Assembly (NCBI GenBank): GCA_037189585.1
Contig: JBBCJA010000012.1
Location: forward strand, 239,463 to 303,462
Direction: 5' to 3'
From: JAEXNA01 sp037189585
Lineage (GTDB): Bacteria; Vulcanimicrobiota; Xenobia; Xenobiales; JADMJV01
Length of the DNA: 64,000 nt
In this document: positions 17,996 through 26,107 of the stretch, in pieces
How positions within the stretch are numbered: the first letter of the stretch is position 1
How the letters are laid out: every line of letters starts with the position of its first letter
The notes under the pieces: generated by a model
What the model saw: the letters and a program-made list of their open reading frames with translations, nothing else
Told to the model about the DNA's origin: nothing
Database searches by the model: none
Made by a program: the position numbers and the translations under genes

Positions 17996-18639
17996 TCTTC
18001 CTCTTCCGTGCGAATCGTCCCCGACTCGCCATCGTAGTAAGTCACGCCCCGATAGATGTCGGTCAAGAGACCTCTCTTGCACGGCAGTAAGACGAACTTG
18101 AGCCGGTAATGAGGGTACTGAGCGAAGCGGCCGTGATCGTCTTCCAAACCGCCGAGACCGTTCTCGTAAAGCCCGTCAAGATTCTGCTCCGGCCCTCCCC
18201 CATTCTCGTAGTAAACACGATTGATCTCTCCGCTAGGATACAAGGACAGTTCGGTGACGCGCATGTGAGGGCGCGCGATCAAGCGACTGACCACGTGCTT
18301 CGAACCGTCCGGCTCAAAGTAGCAGTGCTGCTCCAGCTTGTCGGCTTGTTCGAATCCTGGAGCGGCCTCGAGAATCTTCTCCCTGGTGACCGTGTAGATC
18401 CGCACGTACTCCTCGGCTAGAGCCGCGTCATCGAAGTCCACGGGACCTGCGGTGACGGGCGGCAGCGCCGTCAGACCACGCTGAAAGTCCGCCCACTCCC
18501 TCATCGCCTTCCGCTTCGGGGCCAGGTTCTCGCTGAGCACCAGCCCGTCGCGTCCAGGGTCCGGTTGGGATACGAATTTGACCGAGCGGGTCGGTTGACC
18601 ACCCTTACGCAGATCGACCTTGACAGAAAAACGACGCAT
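17992..18639 (-). CDS. Uncharacterised 215-residue protein
   Basis: A soluble, probably cytoplasmic protein with no signal peptide or membrane segment, preceded by AAGGAAAAAA just before the ATG. The N-terminus MRRFSVKVDLRKGGQPTRS and the beta-rich C-terminal half (YPHYRLKFVLLPCKRG, LTDIYRGVTYYDGESG) give no family match I can name. The segment FEPDGSKHVVSRLIARP and YPSGEINRVYYENGGG suggest repeated beta strands. Its end overlaps the convergent KVATPDG-repeat gene by 4 bp. The ending is acidic (EEED). Confidence 0.65.
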   Translation of the reverse strand: MRRFSVKVDLRKGGQPTRSVKFVSQPDPGRDGLVLSENLAPKRKAMREWADFQRGLTALPPVTAGPVDFDDAALAEEYVRIYTVTREKILEAAPGFEQADKLEQHCYFEPDGSKHVVSRLIARPHMRVTELSLYPSGEINRVYYENGGGPEQNLDGLYENGLGGLEDDHGRFAQYPHYRLKFVLLPCKRGLLTDIYRGVTYYDGESGTIRTEEED

Positions 18640-18758
18640 TTTTTTTCCTTTCCTAGAAGGAAGCTTCAGAGCCTTTTTAGTGTTTCTTAAGCTTTCTCTG
18701 GAATTATCCCCTATAGTGAATGTTGTAAGGGATAGAAATCCTACTTAAGGAGTCCGCC

Positions 18759-19154
18759 GTGAACCTCAAAAAGAAACTCTCTCGTATCTTCATCCCCGTC
18801 CTACTGGCCGCCGCTCTGGTCGCCCCCGCGAACGCTCAAGTCGGCAACCAATTCGACCTGGGAGACATCATCGGGATCGGGAATAACGGTGGGTATCGTA
18901 ACGGAGGGATCAATACCGGAGCTATTCTGGGTGTGGCGAACATTCTCTACCAGATCAGCCAGCAGAACCGCAACGGTTATCCCAACGGCTACCCGAACGG
19001 TTATCCTAACACTTACCCCAACGGTTATCCGTATCCCACGCAGCACCCGAATACCTACCCGTATCCACCCCAGTACCCCAACACTTACCCGTACCCCAAT
19101 CAATATCCGCAGAACTACCCGGGCGGTTACCCGACCTATCCTTACCAGTACTAG
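18759..19154 (+). CDS. Secreted Tyr/Pro/Asn-rich repeat protein
   Basis: A 131-residue precursor with a Sec signal peptide (MNLKKKLSRIFIPVLLAAAL, cleavage likely after ANA at residue 26). The mature half before residue 72 is glycine/asparagine-rich (IIGIGNNGGYRNGG), and residues 73-131 are a tandem array of short units such as GYPNGYPN, NTYPYPPQ, NTYPYPNQ. Such YPxx repeats make extended, sticky extracellular chains, as in glue or spore-coat-like proteins; that role is a guess. The GTG at 18759 is chosen because AAGGAG sits 7 bases before it. It ends 150 bp before a bidirectional hairpin. Confidence 0.72.
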   Translation: MNLKKKLSRIFIPVLLAAALVAPANAQVGNQFDLGDIIGIGNNGGYRNGGINTGAILGVANILYQISQQNRNGYPNGYPNGYPNTYPNGYPYPTQHPNTYPYPPQYPNTYPYPNQYPQNYPGGYPTYPYQY

Positions 19155-19302
19155 GGCTTGTTGTCATTCGGGGAACGAGCATAAACTTCGACTTCGCCGT
19201 AATAGCAAGGAGGACAGTTTCCGACGCCACTAGCGCGGATGAAGGCGGAGTTTAGGCCGTTTCCTGATTGTCAAAAAGCCCTAATACAGGTCGGGAAAAC
19301 AG

Positions 19303-19334
19303 AAGAGCCAAGCCTCACGCGAGGTTTGGCTCTT
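19303..19334. terminator. Probable bidirectional terminator hairpin
   Basis: A 14-bp stem (AAGAGCCAAGCCTC pairing with GAGGTTTGGCTCTT, one G-T wobble) around an ACGC loop. It lies between the ends of the convergent repeat-protein gene and the pseudopilin-like gene at 19339, with short T-rich flanks, and could serve both. Confidence 0.75.
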
Positions 19335-19338
19335 TCAA

Positions 19339-20055
19339 TTATTCCGAGATCGCTCCACGCATTGAATCGTAGCCCGGCTTAGACCCTCCATGACGGTCGG
19401 AGCAAAAGACGGTCCATTGGCCCGGGTTGTTCGTGACCTGGTAGCTGGAGGAATAGCTGTCGGTGCCCGTTACCGGGCAATTCGGAATTTTATGCAGATA
19501 ATCGGGAGTCAACACCGATAAAAGCTCGGGGTATTTCCCCTGCCAGTCGTGGGCGTGCATTTCAAGCGCCGTGGCGATATTCCTGAGGTTCTTCTCGCAA
19601 GCCTGGCGTGCCTCCTGGGCATCTCCCTCGAAAGGGAGCTCGGGAAGCAAGCCTGCCGTGCAACTGAAAGCGGGAAGGTTTTCCTCAAGGCCTTCGCTGA
19701 CGTGGTGCTTCCCAGAACAAGCGATGTAAAAGAACTCCTTCCCACCCTGGAGGTTGGTGGGAGCCTCAGGACCGACTTGAAATCCAGTGGTGTAGGTATC
19801 GTTATGGGTGCTCGGACAGCTAGGGATTGCAGGGAGATATCTCGGCACGAGTTCAGACAGGGTTTTGGGATACTGTCCACTATGGTCGGTCGCGTACATC
19901 TCCATCCCCGTCGCTATTCTTCCGAGGTTCGCCTGGCAGGCTCTCGCTCCCGCGAGTCCACCGGGTTGAGAAGAGACGGAGATCAGGCGGTGGCGGGCTC
20001 CCAGCGCTATTAAAGACAACAAGGCGATAAGCGCTACGATATTCCAACGATTCAT
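19339..20055 (-). CDS. Membrane-anchored protein with two pseudopilin-like domains (copy C)
   Basis: A 238-residue protein with one N-terminal membrane segment (MNRWNIVALIALLSLIALG), no prepilin peptidase motif, and two tandem domains of about 100 residues. Each domain starts with a short helix and then MYATDHSGQYPKTLSELVP, YLPAIPSCP, DTYTTGF and a C.GKHH element, the pattern of the soluble part of GspG-like type II secretion pseudopilins. The second copy reads HAHDWQGKYPELLSVLTP and IPNCP. It is the last of three related genes transcribed in the same direction. Membrane anchoring in place of pilin processing suggests a structural or scaffold role at the cell surface; function unknown. Confidence 0.75.
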   Translation of the reverse strand: MNRWNIVALIALLSLIALGARHRLISVSSQPGGLAGARACQANLGRIATGMEMYATDHSGQYPKTLSELVPRYLPAIPSCPSTHNDTYTTGFQVGPEAPTNLQGGKEFFYIACSGKHHVSEGLEENLPAFSCTAGLLPELPFEGDAQEARQACEKNLRNIATALEMHAHDWQGKYPELLSVLTPDYLHKIPNCPVTGTDSYSSSYQVTNNPGQWTVFCSDRHGGSKPGYDSMRGAISE

Positions 20056-20201
20056 GGCAATAAAACTCCTGCCGATAGATGCCTCGTTTGGTCGACAATT
20101 CGATGAAATTCTTCCCTACTGTTGTGTCAAGACTTCTCTGTACTCGTATCTTCAAGGAGGCGGGGGAAAGTCGGCGGGACCGGTCAGAGCTTCCAATCCG
20201 G

Positions 20202-20891
20202 TCAACGGTGGCACTCTGGAGAATCATAAAAATCCGACCATCGGAAAAGTCCCATCACGCATCGCCGGCAAGAGATCTCCGCCTTGTTCCTTCTACCGAT
20301 GTAGCCCGAAGAATAGCTATCCGTCTTCGCTGTGGGACATTCCGGAATTTGGGAGAGATAGTCGGGAACCAACCCTTCCAGGCTGTCGGGGTAGTTGTCC
20401 TCATGCTCGTTTCCGTAAGCGTTCAGGGCATTTCCGATCTTTTCGAGATTGGTCCCGCAGTTGCCCACCGGTTCTGGGAACGGTCTCGACGGATCCAGAT
20501 CCGGAACTAGACCGAAGACGCTACTGAACATAGGCAGGTTTTCCCTCAAACTGATGTCTCGATGATTCGAGCCGGTACAGGCGACTGTGAAGCTCTCCAG
20601 GTTGACCGATTCCAACTCCACAGACCTTATCTGAAATCCCTCCGAATACGTATCCCGGCCGGAGGGACAGTTGGGGATGAGCGGCAGATAGCTCGGCACC
20701 AGCTCTGAGAGAGCCTCGGGGTAGCGACCGTTGTGGTCAACCGAGAACTCTTTGACAGCTCTGGCCATCTGCTCGAGATTGTCCTGGCAGGCCTTGACCC
20801 CCGTCAATCCAGTTTCTTTGGGCTTTCCATGATGATAAGTGGACAAAAGGGCCACTACCGCGACGAGCGCGAGCCTATGCCATCGATTCAT
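20202..20891 (-). CDS. Membrane-anchored protein with two pseudopilin-like domains (copy B)
   Basis: A 229-residue relative of its neighbours, with the same start (MNRW then a hydrophobic stretch) and two domains: FSVDHNGRYPEALSELVP with IPNCPSGRDTYSEGF, and YGNEHEDNYPDSLEGLVP with IPECP. The ATG is 5 bp after the stop of copy A, so the two are coupled. The C-terminus diverges: after DSYSSGY the usual strand and C.G.H element are replaced by a Cys/Arg-rich tail (ISCRRCVMGLF), which may mark an old frameshift. A gap of 146 bp separates it from copy C. Confidence 0.72.
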   Translation of the reverse strand: MNRWHRLALVAVVALLSTYHHGKPKETGLTGVKACQDNLEQMARAVKEFSVDHNGRYPEALSELVPSYLPLIPNCPSGRDTYSEGFQIRSVELESVNLESFTVACTGSNHRDISLRENLPMFSSVFGLVPDLDPSRPFPEPVGNCGTNLEKIGNALNAYGNEHEDNYPDSLEGLVPDYLSQIPECPTAKTDSYSSGYIGRRNKAEISCRRCVMGLFRWSDFYDSPECHR

Positions 20892-20896
20892 AAATT

Positions 20897-21700
20897 TCAG
20901 TTCGATAGTCCGCGTACTGAGTCGTAGGCGGGACCGTTGCTCGGGGTCGCTCCCTTATGCTGCCCGGAACAACGGACAGAGAAGGTGAACATTCCACCGT
21001 CGCGGACCTCGATACGCTTGTAGGTAGAAGTGTAAGTGTCGGTTCCCGAAGCCTGGCACTTGGGAACGGCGCGAAGATAGTTCGGAGTCAGCTCTGCCAG
21101 GGAGCGGGGGTACTTCCCTTGATGGTCGGCGGAGTACATCTCGAGCGCCGTTCCCAGGTTCTTCAGGTTATTCTCGCAAGCGTGCCGCGCCTCTTGAGGC
21201 GTGCCCTCGAAGGCAAGCTCGGGGGTCAGCCCCGCCGCACAATCGAAAGCCGGGGAATTCTCCCCAATGCCAGCGTCGGAATGATGAGCGCCAAAGCAGA
21301 CCACGCGATAGTAGTCGGGCCAATCGTGAACGTTGCCCGAGGCGGCCGCGCCTTCGCGGTACCCAGCACTGTAAGTCTCCTCGCCGGCCGCCGGGCAGGA
21401 GGGAATGTTGTCGAGATAGGTCGGTATCAATTCGGACAGCGCCTTGGGGTAGTGCCCGTTGTGATCGGTCGCATACATCTCCAGTGCGGTCGCGATCTGC
21501 TTGAGGTTGGACTGGCAAGCTTTCACCCCTTTGAGACCTCTCGGAGCGGCCGGAGACTTCGAGGCCACGATTGCCGGAGAACTCGTGGCTGGCGCGATAG
21601 GAGGGACGGGAGTCTCGACCACGGCAGCGGGGCGATGCCCGGCGAGCAGGGCCGCGGTGACCAGAATCACGGTCAACGCGATAAGATGCCAACGATTCAT
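20897..21700 (-). CDS. Membrane-anchored protein with two pseudopilin-like domains (copy A)
   Basis: A 267-residue protein, first of three tandem paralogues. It has an N-terminal membrane segment (MNRWHLIALTVILVTAALLAG), a Pro/Ala-rich linker to about residue 55, then two pseudopilin-like domains: ATALEMYATDHNGHYPKALS with IPSCP and YSAGY, and LEMYSADHQGKYPRSLAEL with VPKC and DTYTSTY. Conserved Cys pairs in each domain suggest disulfides outside the cytosol. A strong AAGGAG lies 8 bases before the ATG. The IMPase gene diverges upstream. Confidence 0.75.
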   Translation of the reverse strand: MNRWHLIALTVILVTAALLAGHRPAAVVETPVPPIAPATSSPAIVASKSPAAPRGLKGVKACQSNLKQIATALEMYATDHNGHYPKALSELIPTYLDNIPSCPAAGEETYSAGYREGAAASGNVHDWPDYYRVVCFGAHHSDAGIGENSPAFDCAAGLTPELAFEGTPQEARHACENNLKNLGTALEMYSADHQGKYPRSLAELTPNYLRAVPKCQASGTDTYTSTYKRIEVRDGGMFTFSVRCSGQHKGATPSNGPAYDSVRGLSN

Positions 21701-21812
21701 GAAAGAGACTCCTTAAGGCAACGAATGAAGCCACTTGTCGAGATCGGAATCCATTTCTTCCAACATATACTCGAGAAGGTAGGAGCGAGTCCGCACCGTA
21801 GCTCGGCCGAGC

Positions 21813-22631
21813 ATGATTGATACAGTAAAAGCTATCGCCGTCGAAGCCGGCCAACTCTTGCGTCAAGGGCAGTTGGAAGGGTTCCAACTCGACCGCAAGT
21901 CCTCCACCATCGACCTGGTCACCGAATACGACAGGCGCACCGAGGCGTTGATCGTGGAAAAGATCCGCGAGAATTTTCCCGACCACTCCATCGTGGGAGA
22001 AGAGGGAGCCTCCCATGCCGGCACTTCGTCCGAGGGGTACCGCTGGTACATCGACCCTTTAGACGGCACCAACAACTTCGCCCACCACATCCCTCACTTC
22101 GCCGTCTCTTTAGGTCTTTTCCGCGAAGACATCCCGGTTCTCGCCGTGATCCACGATCCCATGCGACAAGAGACCTACTGGGCCGAGAAAGGCGAGGGAG
22201 CCTTTCGCGACGGCCAACGTCTGAAGATCTCCGATGCTCCCACGGTGGAAGAGTCGGTCCTGGCCTCCGGCTATCCTTACGATCGCCACACCGACCCGGT
22301 CGACAACATCGCGCAGACGGGGCTCTTTTTGAAGAAGTGCCAGGGCTTCCGTCGCTTCGGCGCGGCCGCCCTCGACCTTGCCTTCGTCGCGGCGGGCAGC
22401 TTGGACGGATTCTGGGAGTTCAAACTCTCCTCGTGGGACATCGCCGCGGGAGTTCTGCTGGTCACTGAGGCCGGCGGAACCGTGACCCGCATCGACGGGT
22501 CTCCCCTGGGATGGCTGAGACAAAAAAATCATCTGGTGGCCAGCAACGGCAAGGTCCATCAGGAGATGCTCGACATCCTCGCGCCCAGCCTGACCGAGCG
22601 CCATCTCTGGACTGGCGAAAAGTCGCTCTAG
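21813..22631 (+). CDS. suhB: Inositol monophosphatase family protein (SuhB-like)
   Basis: A 272-residue Mg-dependent phosphatase of the IMPase family. The metal site is seen in GEEG (Glu of the first motif), WYIDPLDGTNNFAHH (the DPLDGT signature) and SSWDIAAGVLLVTEAGG (the WDxAAG signature). Length and motif order match SuhB-like enzymes, which hydrolyse inositol-1-phosphate and related sugar phosphates in the cytosol. The gene stands between divergent pseudopilin-like genes and the NT-HD gene. The symbol is by similarity; some members act on fructose bisphosphate or PAP instead, and the sequence alone does not decide. Confidence 0.9.
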   Translation: MIDTVKAIAVEAGQLLRQGQLEGFQLDRKSSTIDLVTEYDRRTEALIVEKIRENFPDHSIVGEEGASHAGTSSEGYRWYIDPLDGTNNFAHHIPHFAVSLGLFREDIPVLAVIHDPMRQETYWAEKGEGAFRDGQRLKISDAPTVEESVLASGYPYDRHTDPVDNIAQTGLFLKKCQGFRRFGAAALDLAFVAAGSLDGFWEFKLSSWDIAAGVLLVTEAGGTVTRIDGSPLGWLRQKNHLVASNGKVHQEMLDILAPSLTERHLWTGEKSL

Positions 22632-22732
22632 ACGGTATAGTGGGGTGAGTCTATAGCCCAGGGCTTCGGGCTTGAAGAGGCCGGACATCATATGAACCGC
22701 ACCGAGAGGAGAGACGCCTCACCCCTTGCACG

Positions 22733-24220
22733 ATGAGGCGCTCCAAAGGCGAAGAGCGTCGCTACACCGCTCACTCCAACATCCGACATTCGGTCGCCGT
22801 GGAAGCGGCCCGTCTACTCTACACCCGAGAGTACAAAGAGTACTTTCAAGCCAAACGCGAGGCCGCTCGTCGCCAGTCGACCACGGTCCTTCCCACCAAT
22901 TCCGAAATCCATCAGCAACTCCTCATCCTAGCCGACCGACTCGAAGGCGAAGGGCGGGAGCAACGCCTGGCCGAGATGCGCCGGGTCGCCCTACAGATGA
23001 TGGAACTTCTGGGGGAGTTTTCTCCGCGACTGATCGGCTCCGTCTGGACCGGCCACATTCGGCAAGGCTCGGATGTCGACCTCAATCTCTATGGCGATAG
23101 CCAGGAGGCCGTCTCTTTCCTCTTAGAAGAGGCGATGATCCCCTTTGAAGTAGAGCAGGTGCACAGCCGCAAGGCCGGGCACGAGCGGGAATTTCTTCAC
23201 TTCCACCTCCACCATCCCAGCGGAGTCCCCGTGGAGATCACCCTCTACCCCAGCTCCGAAGTGCACGACCATCCGACCTGCTCCATCACGGGGGGGCCGA
23301 TGGCGCGGGGAACGCTGGCTCAACTTCGACAACTCCTGTTGTCGGACAAGACCTCCGGCCCCGCCTCGACCGAAGTCTCCTCACCGTCGGAAATGGCGAA
23401 AATCCTACGCCCCCTGGACCTTGGCGCGGTGGGAAGCCTGATACCAGAGCTCACGTCGTGCCGAGGGGTCACTCAAAATCACTATCACCACCTCGACGTC
23501 TACGAGCATACACTGGCCGTGGTCGAAAAACTCGAGGCTCTTTTGGAAGAAGGGTTCGCCACGCTCGCACCTTGGGACACACAGCTCAAGACCCACTTCG
23601 CCACCTCCCCGATCCCCGGATGGTCACGGAGCGCACTTCTCATCTTAGCGGCTCTCTGCCACGACCTCGGCAAACCCGCGACATGGAACCTGCATCGCAG
23701 TGGGCGAATCCAGTTTCATGGGCACGAAAGGATCAGTGAGGAGATGGCTCGAGAGATCGGAGCGCGTTGCGGCCTCCCTCCAGCCGCCATCGAACGGTTA
23801 GCGAGATTGGTCGGCCTCCACATGCGACCGGTCTGGTATCCGACGCGCGAGGAGCCACCTTCAGCTCTCTATCAGATGTTCAGCTTGGCTGGGGATCTCG
23901 CCCCCGAGCTCCTTCTCCTCTCCCTAGCCGACGTGGAGTCGGCTCAGGGGCCGGCTCAGCCTGAGCACCGAGGTCACGAGCAGAAACTGTTCGTATCCGA
24001 GATGCTGGAGCAGTATTTCACCCAGGGCTTCCTCAAAGCTCCCAACGTCCCCGTTTCCGTCGTCGACCTGGAAGTCGAGCTTGGCCTGGAAGCGGGGCCG
24101 CCACGCGATCGCCTGATGAAGCGCTTGACTTGCGACTACGTCGACGGTGAATTTCAAGGACGAGAAGACGGGTTGGCCTGGGCTTCGGAGCTTTTGGACA
24201 GCGCCGTTCTCGGGGATTAG
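22733..24220 (+). CDS. Nucleotidyltransferase-HD domain fusion protein
   Basis: A 495-residue protein. Residues 1-50 are a basic helical region. At about 95-200 there is a nucleotidyltransferase-like core with LIGSVWTGHIRQGSDVDLNL (the G-S...SDxDL pattern with two catalytic Asp) and a later third acidic position near VPVEITLYP. From about 250 to 410 there is an HD phosphohydrolase domain with HLDVYEHTLAV, the LCHDLGKPATW motif, and HGHE. The HD part resembles the C-terminal domain of bacterial tRNA nucleotidyltransferases, but the CCA-adding signature is not obvious. Roles in RNA end repair or nucleotide turnover are possible. It overlaps the convergent neighbour by 4 bp at the stops. Confidence 0.82.
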   Translation: MRRSKGEERRYTAHSNIRHSVAVEAARLLYTREYKEYFQAKREAARRQSTTVLPTNSEIHQQLLILADRLEGEGREQRLAEMRRVALQMMELLGEFSPRLIGSVWTGHIRQGSDVDLNLYGDSQEAVSFLLEEAMIPFEVEQVHSRKAGHEREFLHFHLHHPSGVPVEITLYPSSEVHDHPTCSITGGPMARGTLAQLRQLLLSDKTSGPASTEVSSPSEMAKILRPLDLGAVGSLIPELTSCRGVTQNHYHHLDVYEHTLAVVEKLEALLEEGFATLAPWDTQLKTHFATSPIPGWSRSALLILAALCHDLGKPATWNLHRSGRIQFHGHERISEEMAREIGARCGLPPAAIERLARLVGLHMRPVWYPTREEPPSALYQMFSLAGDLAPELLLLSLADVESAQGPAQPEHRGHEQKLFVSEMLEQYFTQGFLKAPNVPVSVVDLEVELGLEAGPPRDRLMKRLTCDYVDGEFQGREDGLAWASELLDSAVLGD

Positions 24221-24630
24221 ATAACAGCGGAGATGGGAGGGACCTTCTCCGCCGTTTTTCGATGCCGGTGAAGAACACGATCGGACGCCGCGATGATCTC
24301 AAAGAGTTGTGAGTCGTAAAGCTCCTCCTCTCCTGAAAAGGCGTCAAAAAGATCCATCAGAGCATCCGAGTAAGCGCTAAAAGCTTGCAGAAGATGGTCG
24401 TGCCGGTCTCTCTCCTGACGAGGAACCTCCAGTGAGGAGAGGCTTGTTCGAAACAATAACACGCGATCATACATCACCTCGACCGAAGCAGCGGCCTGCT
24501 CCAATCCTGCCTCTCCGCCCCGGCCTCGGGCGATGGCGACGACCTTCGCGGTCTTATCGAGAAGATAACCCGCCAAAATATTCCTGTGCTCTCCGAGGTC
24601 CTCGGTCATTCTATCCAAGAGTGCGATCAC
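24217..24630 (-). CDS. Small all-helical protein of unknown function
   Basis: A 137-residue soluble protein, almost entirely predicted helical (MIALLDRMTEDLGEHRNILA, AASVEVMYDRVLLFRTS, FSAYSDALMDLFDAFSGEEE). The GTG at 24630 has an AAGGAG seven bases upstream, a strong signal. It resembles four-helix-bundle proteins in general, with no family I can name. Its stop overlaps the convergent NT-HD gene by 4 bp. Confidence 0.7.
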   Translation of the reverse strand: MIALLDRMTEDLGEHRNILAGYLLDKTAKVVAIARGRGGEAGLEQAAASVEVMYDRVLLFRTSLSSLEVPRQERDRHDHLLQAFSAYSDALMDLFDAFSGEEELYDSQLFEIIAASDRVLHRHRKTAEKVPPISAVI

Positions 24631-24656
24631 GGTAATACTCCTTAGAGGTCTAAAAT

Positions 24657-24681
24657 GACCTGGGGCTACAAGCCCCAGGTC
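24657..24681 (-). terminator. Rho-independent terminator
   Basis: A perfect 11-bp stem (GACCTGGGGCT / AGCCCCAGGTC) with a 3-base loop, followed on the minus strand by ATTTTAG. It lies 85 bp downstream of the 87-residue minus-strand gene that ends at 24766 and probably ends its transcript. Confidence 0.78.
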
Positions 24682-24765
24682 GGAAGAAGAGATTCGTGGC
24701 CCGTATCATCAGAAGGGTCCACGTGAGGTCATACAGGAAGAGCCACAAATCTCCGCAAACTTTGT

Positions 24766-25029
24766 CTAGAAGTTCAAGAATCCGGAAAGTAGATTCGAGG
24801 ATTGCCCGTTGTAGCTTCCCGAAGTGAACTGGGAGAGTAAACTTTCCAAAGGATTGGTATTCTGCTGACGTCGGGGCGGCGGGGGTGGAGGCGGAGCCTG
24901 GGTCGATTCGCTACCGTCGAGGTTTGGGGGAGGTCCTGGCGGGGATCCGGGGGGACGACCGAGCTGTGAGTTGTCATAGTTGCCGTACGAGTTACCGTAG
25001 GAACTGCCGTATGAGTTGAGAGGGAACAT
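24766..25029 (-). CDS. Small low-complexity Gly/Tyr/Pro-rich protein
   Basis: An 87-residue protein with SYGSSYGNSYGN repeats at the start, a proline-rich middle (PPGSPPGPPP, APPPPPPP) and a short C-terminal segment (LESLLSQF, SSNLLSGFLNF). A strong AAGGAGG six bases before the ATG and a terminator downstream support a real gene. There is no signal peptide. Similar N-terminal composition is seen in the two peptidoglycan hydrolases of this window, so it may be exported by the same unknown route. Confidence 0.62.
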   Translation of the reverse strand: MFPLNSYGSSYGNSYGNYDNSQLGRPPGSPPGPPPNLDGSESTQAPPPPPPPRRQQNTNPLESLLSQFTSGSYNGQSSNLLSGFLNF

Positions 25030-25142
25030 CGAGTGCCTCCTTGGCTTCGTTTGATAAGCTTAAGATATCCTAACGATGTCCCAACACTTTTCTAAAATGT
25101 CCAAAAAGTACCCAAACCGTGTGAACGTCTCGCGACGGTTTG

Positions 25143-26033
25143 TCAGGAATTCCTACGCCACGGCTCTCTCTGGGGAAAGAACGCACGTAGAACGTCTCCC
25201 ACTCGGGCGCTCCAAGCCGCCTCGTCATGAGTCTCTCCTTCGAGCTCGTGATAGAAGAGATCGACATCTAACTCGTAACCTTTGGAGAGCATGACCGCCC
25301 TGAGCGTGCGCAGGTCGTCGATGACGTCAGGCGTACCGTTGTCGTTCTCGTCGGCCAGGCTTTCCATAGTGCCCCCATCCAGCCAGATACGCGGTCTGGG
25401 ATTTGGCGCCGCTCCGCTGGCCATGGCGGTGATGACTCCACGCCTTCCCCACCATAGGGATGGCGAGAGCGCGCCCACCATGCCGAAAGCCTCGGGACGA
25501 GTCCAGCCTAGATGAAGGGCTAAGAGCCCGCCCAGGCTCGACCCGATGATAGCGCGCTCCTCCCGCCGGCGCGACAAGGAGTAGCGACTCTCCAGCAAAG
25601 GGAGTAACTCTTTGAAAAGAAACGCCTCATAGATGGCCGAACCTCCACCGCCGTAGTCGGGATCGGCGAACGGCGTGTATTCGATCACGCGCTCGTCGCT
25701 GTTGTAAACGGCAATGAAGACGACGGGAGTGATCTGTTGCTCGGCGATCAGCCTCTCGGCCGTTTCATCCACGCTCCATTCGACTCCAAAGACGGAGGTT
25801 CTAGCGTCAAAAACGTTCTGGCCATCCTGCAATAGCGCGTAAGGATAAAGGAAATGATCATGTTCGGAGTAGCCGGGCGGTAAGTAGACCAAAACCTCAC
25901 GGTCTCCGATGTAACGAGAGAAGACCTCGTGCTTTCGAATGTCGCCGGTCAAAGACGCCTTTGGGGCGCGAATATCCCTGACATAGGGTCTCAAGGGAAG
26001 CTGGCCATAGCAGGGCGGATAGCGTTTTGACAT
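25143..26033 (-). CDS. Putative esterase, alpha/beta hydrolase (enterochelin-esterase-like)
   Basis: A 296-residue enzyme of the putative esterase family (as in enterochelin esterase and esterase D-like proteins). The nucleophile elbow GSSLGGLLALH holds the catalytic Ser; a preceding strand reads EVLVYLPPGYSE, and the oxyanion/His region is EGETHDEAAWSARVG near the C-terminus. WSVDETAERLIAEQQITPVV and NSDERVIEYTP match the usual family order. No signal peptide is clear, so it is probably cytoplasmic. The substrate is unknown; no siderophore genes are nearby. Confidence 0.85.
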   Translation of the reverse strand: MSKRYPPCYGQLPLRPYVRDIRAPKASLTGDIRKHEVFSRYIGDREVLVYLPPGYSEHDHFLYPYALLQDGQNVFDARTSVFGVEWSVDETAERLIAEQQITPVVFIAVYNSDERVIEYTPFADPDYGGGGSAIYEAFLFKELLPLLESRYSLSRRREERAIIGSSLGGLLALHLGWTRPEAFGMVGALSPSLWWGRRGVITAMASGAAPNPRPRIWLDGGTMESLADENDNGTPDVIDDLRTLRAVMLSKGYELDVDLFYHELEGETHDEAAWSARVGDVLRAFFPQREPWRRNS

Positions 26034-26107
26034 AGAGCGAACATTCCCGGCGTTGGCTCAACGGGCCTGGGTAAGGAAAGACCGGCTTGTTTCTCGAAGT
26101 CGACCTG

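Noticed and set aside
17549..18082. 177-codon frame opposite the KVATPDG gene
   Set aside because: The repeats and synonymous variation favour the plus strand; the minus frame also overlaps the 215-residue gene extensively.
20054..20527. Plus-strand frame opposite copy B of the pseudopilin-like genes
   Set aside because: Basic, low-information translation; the minus-strand protein is clearly homologous to its neighbours.
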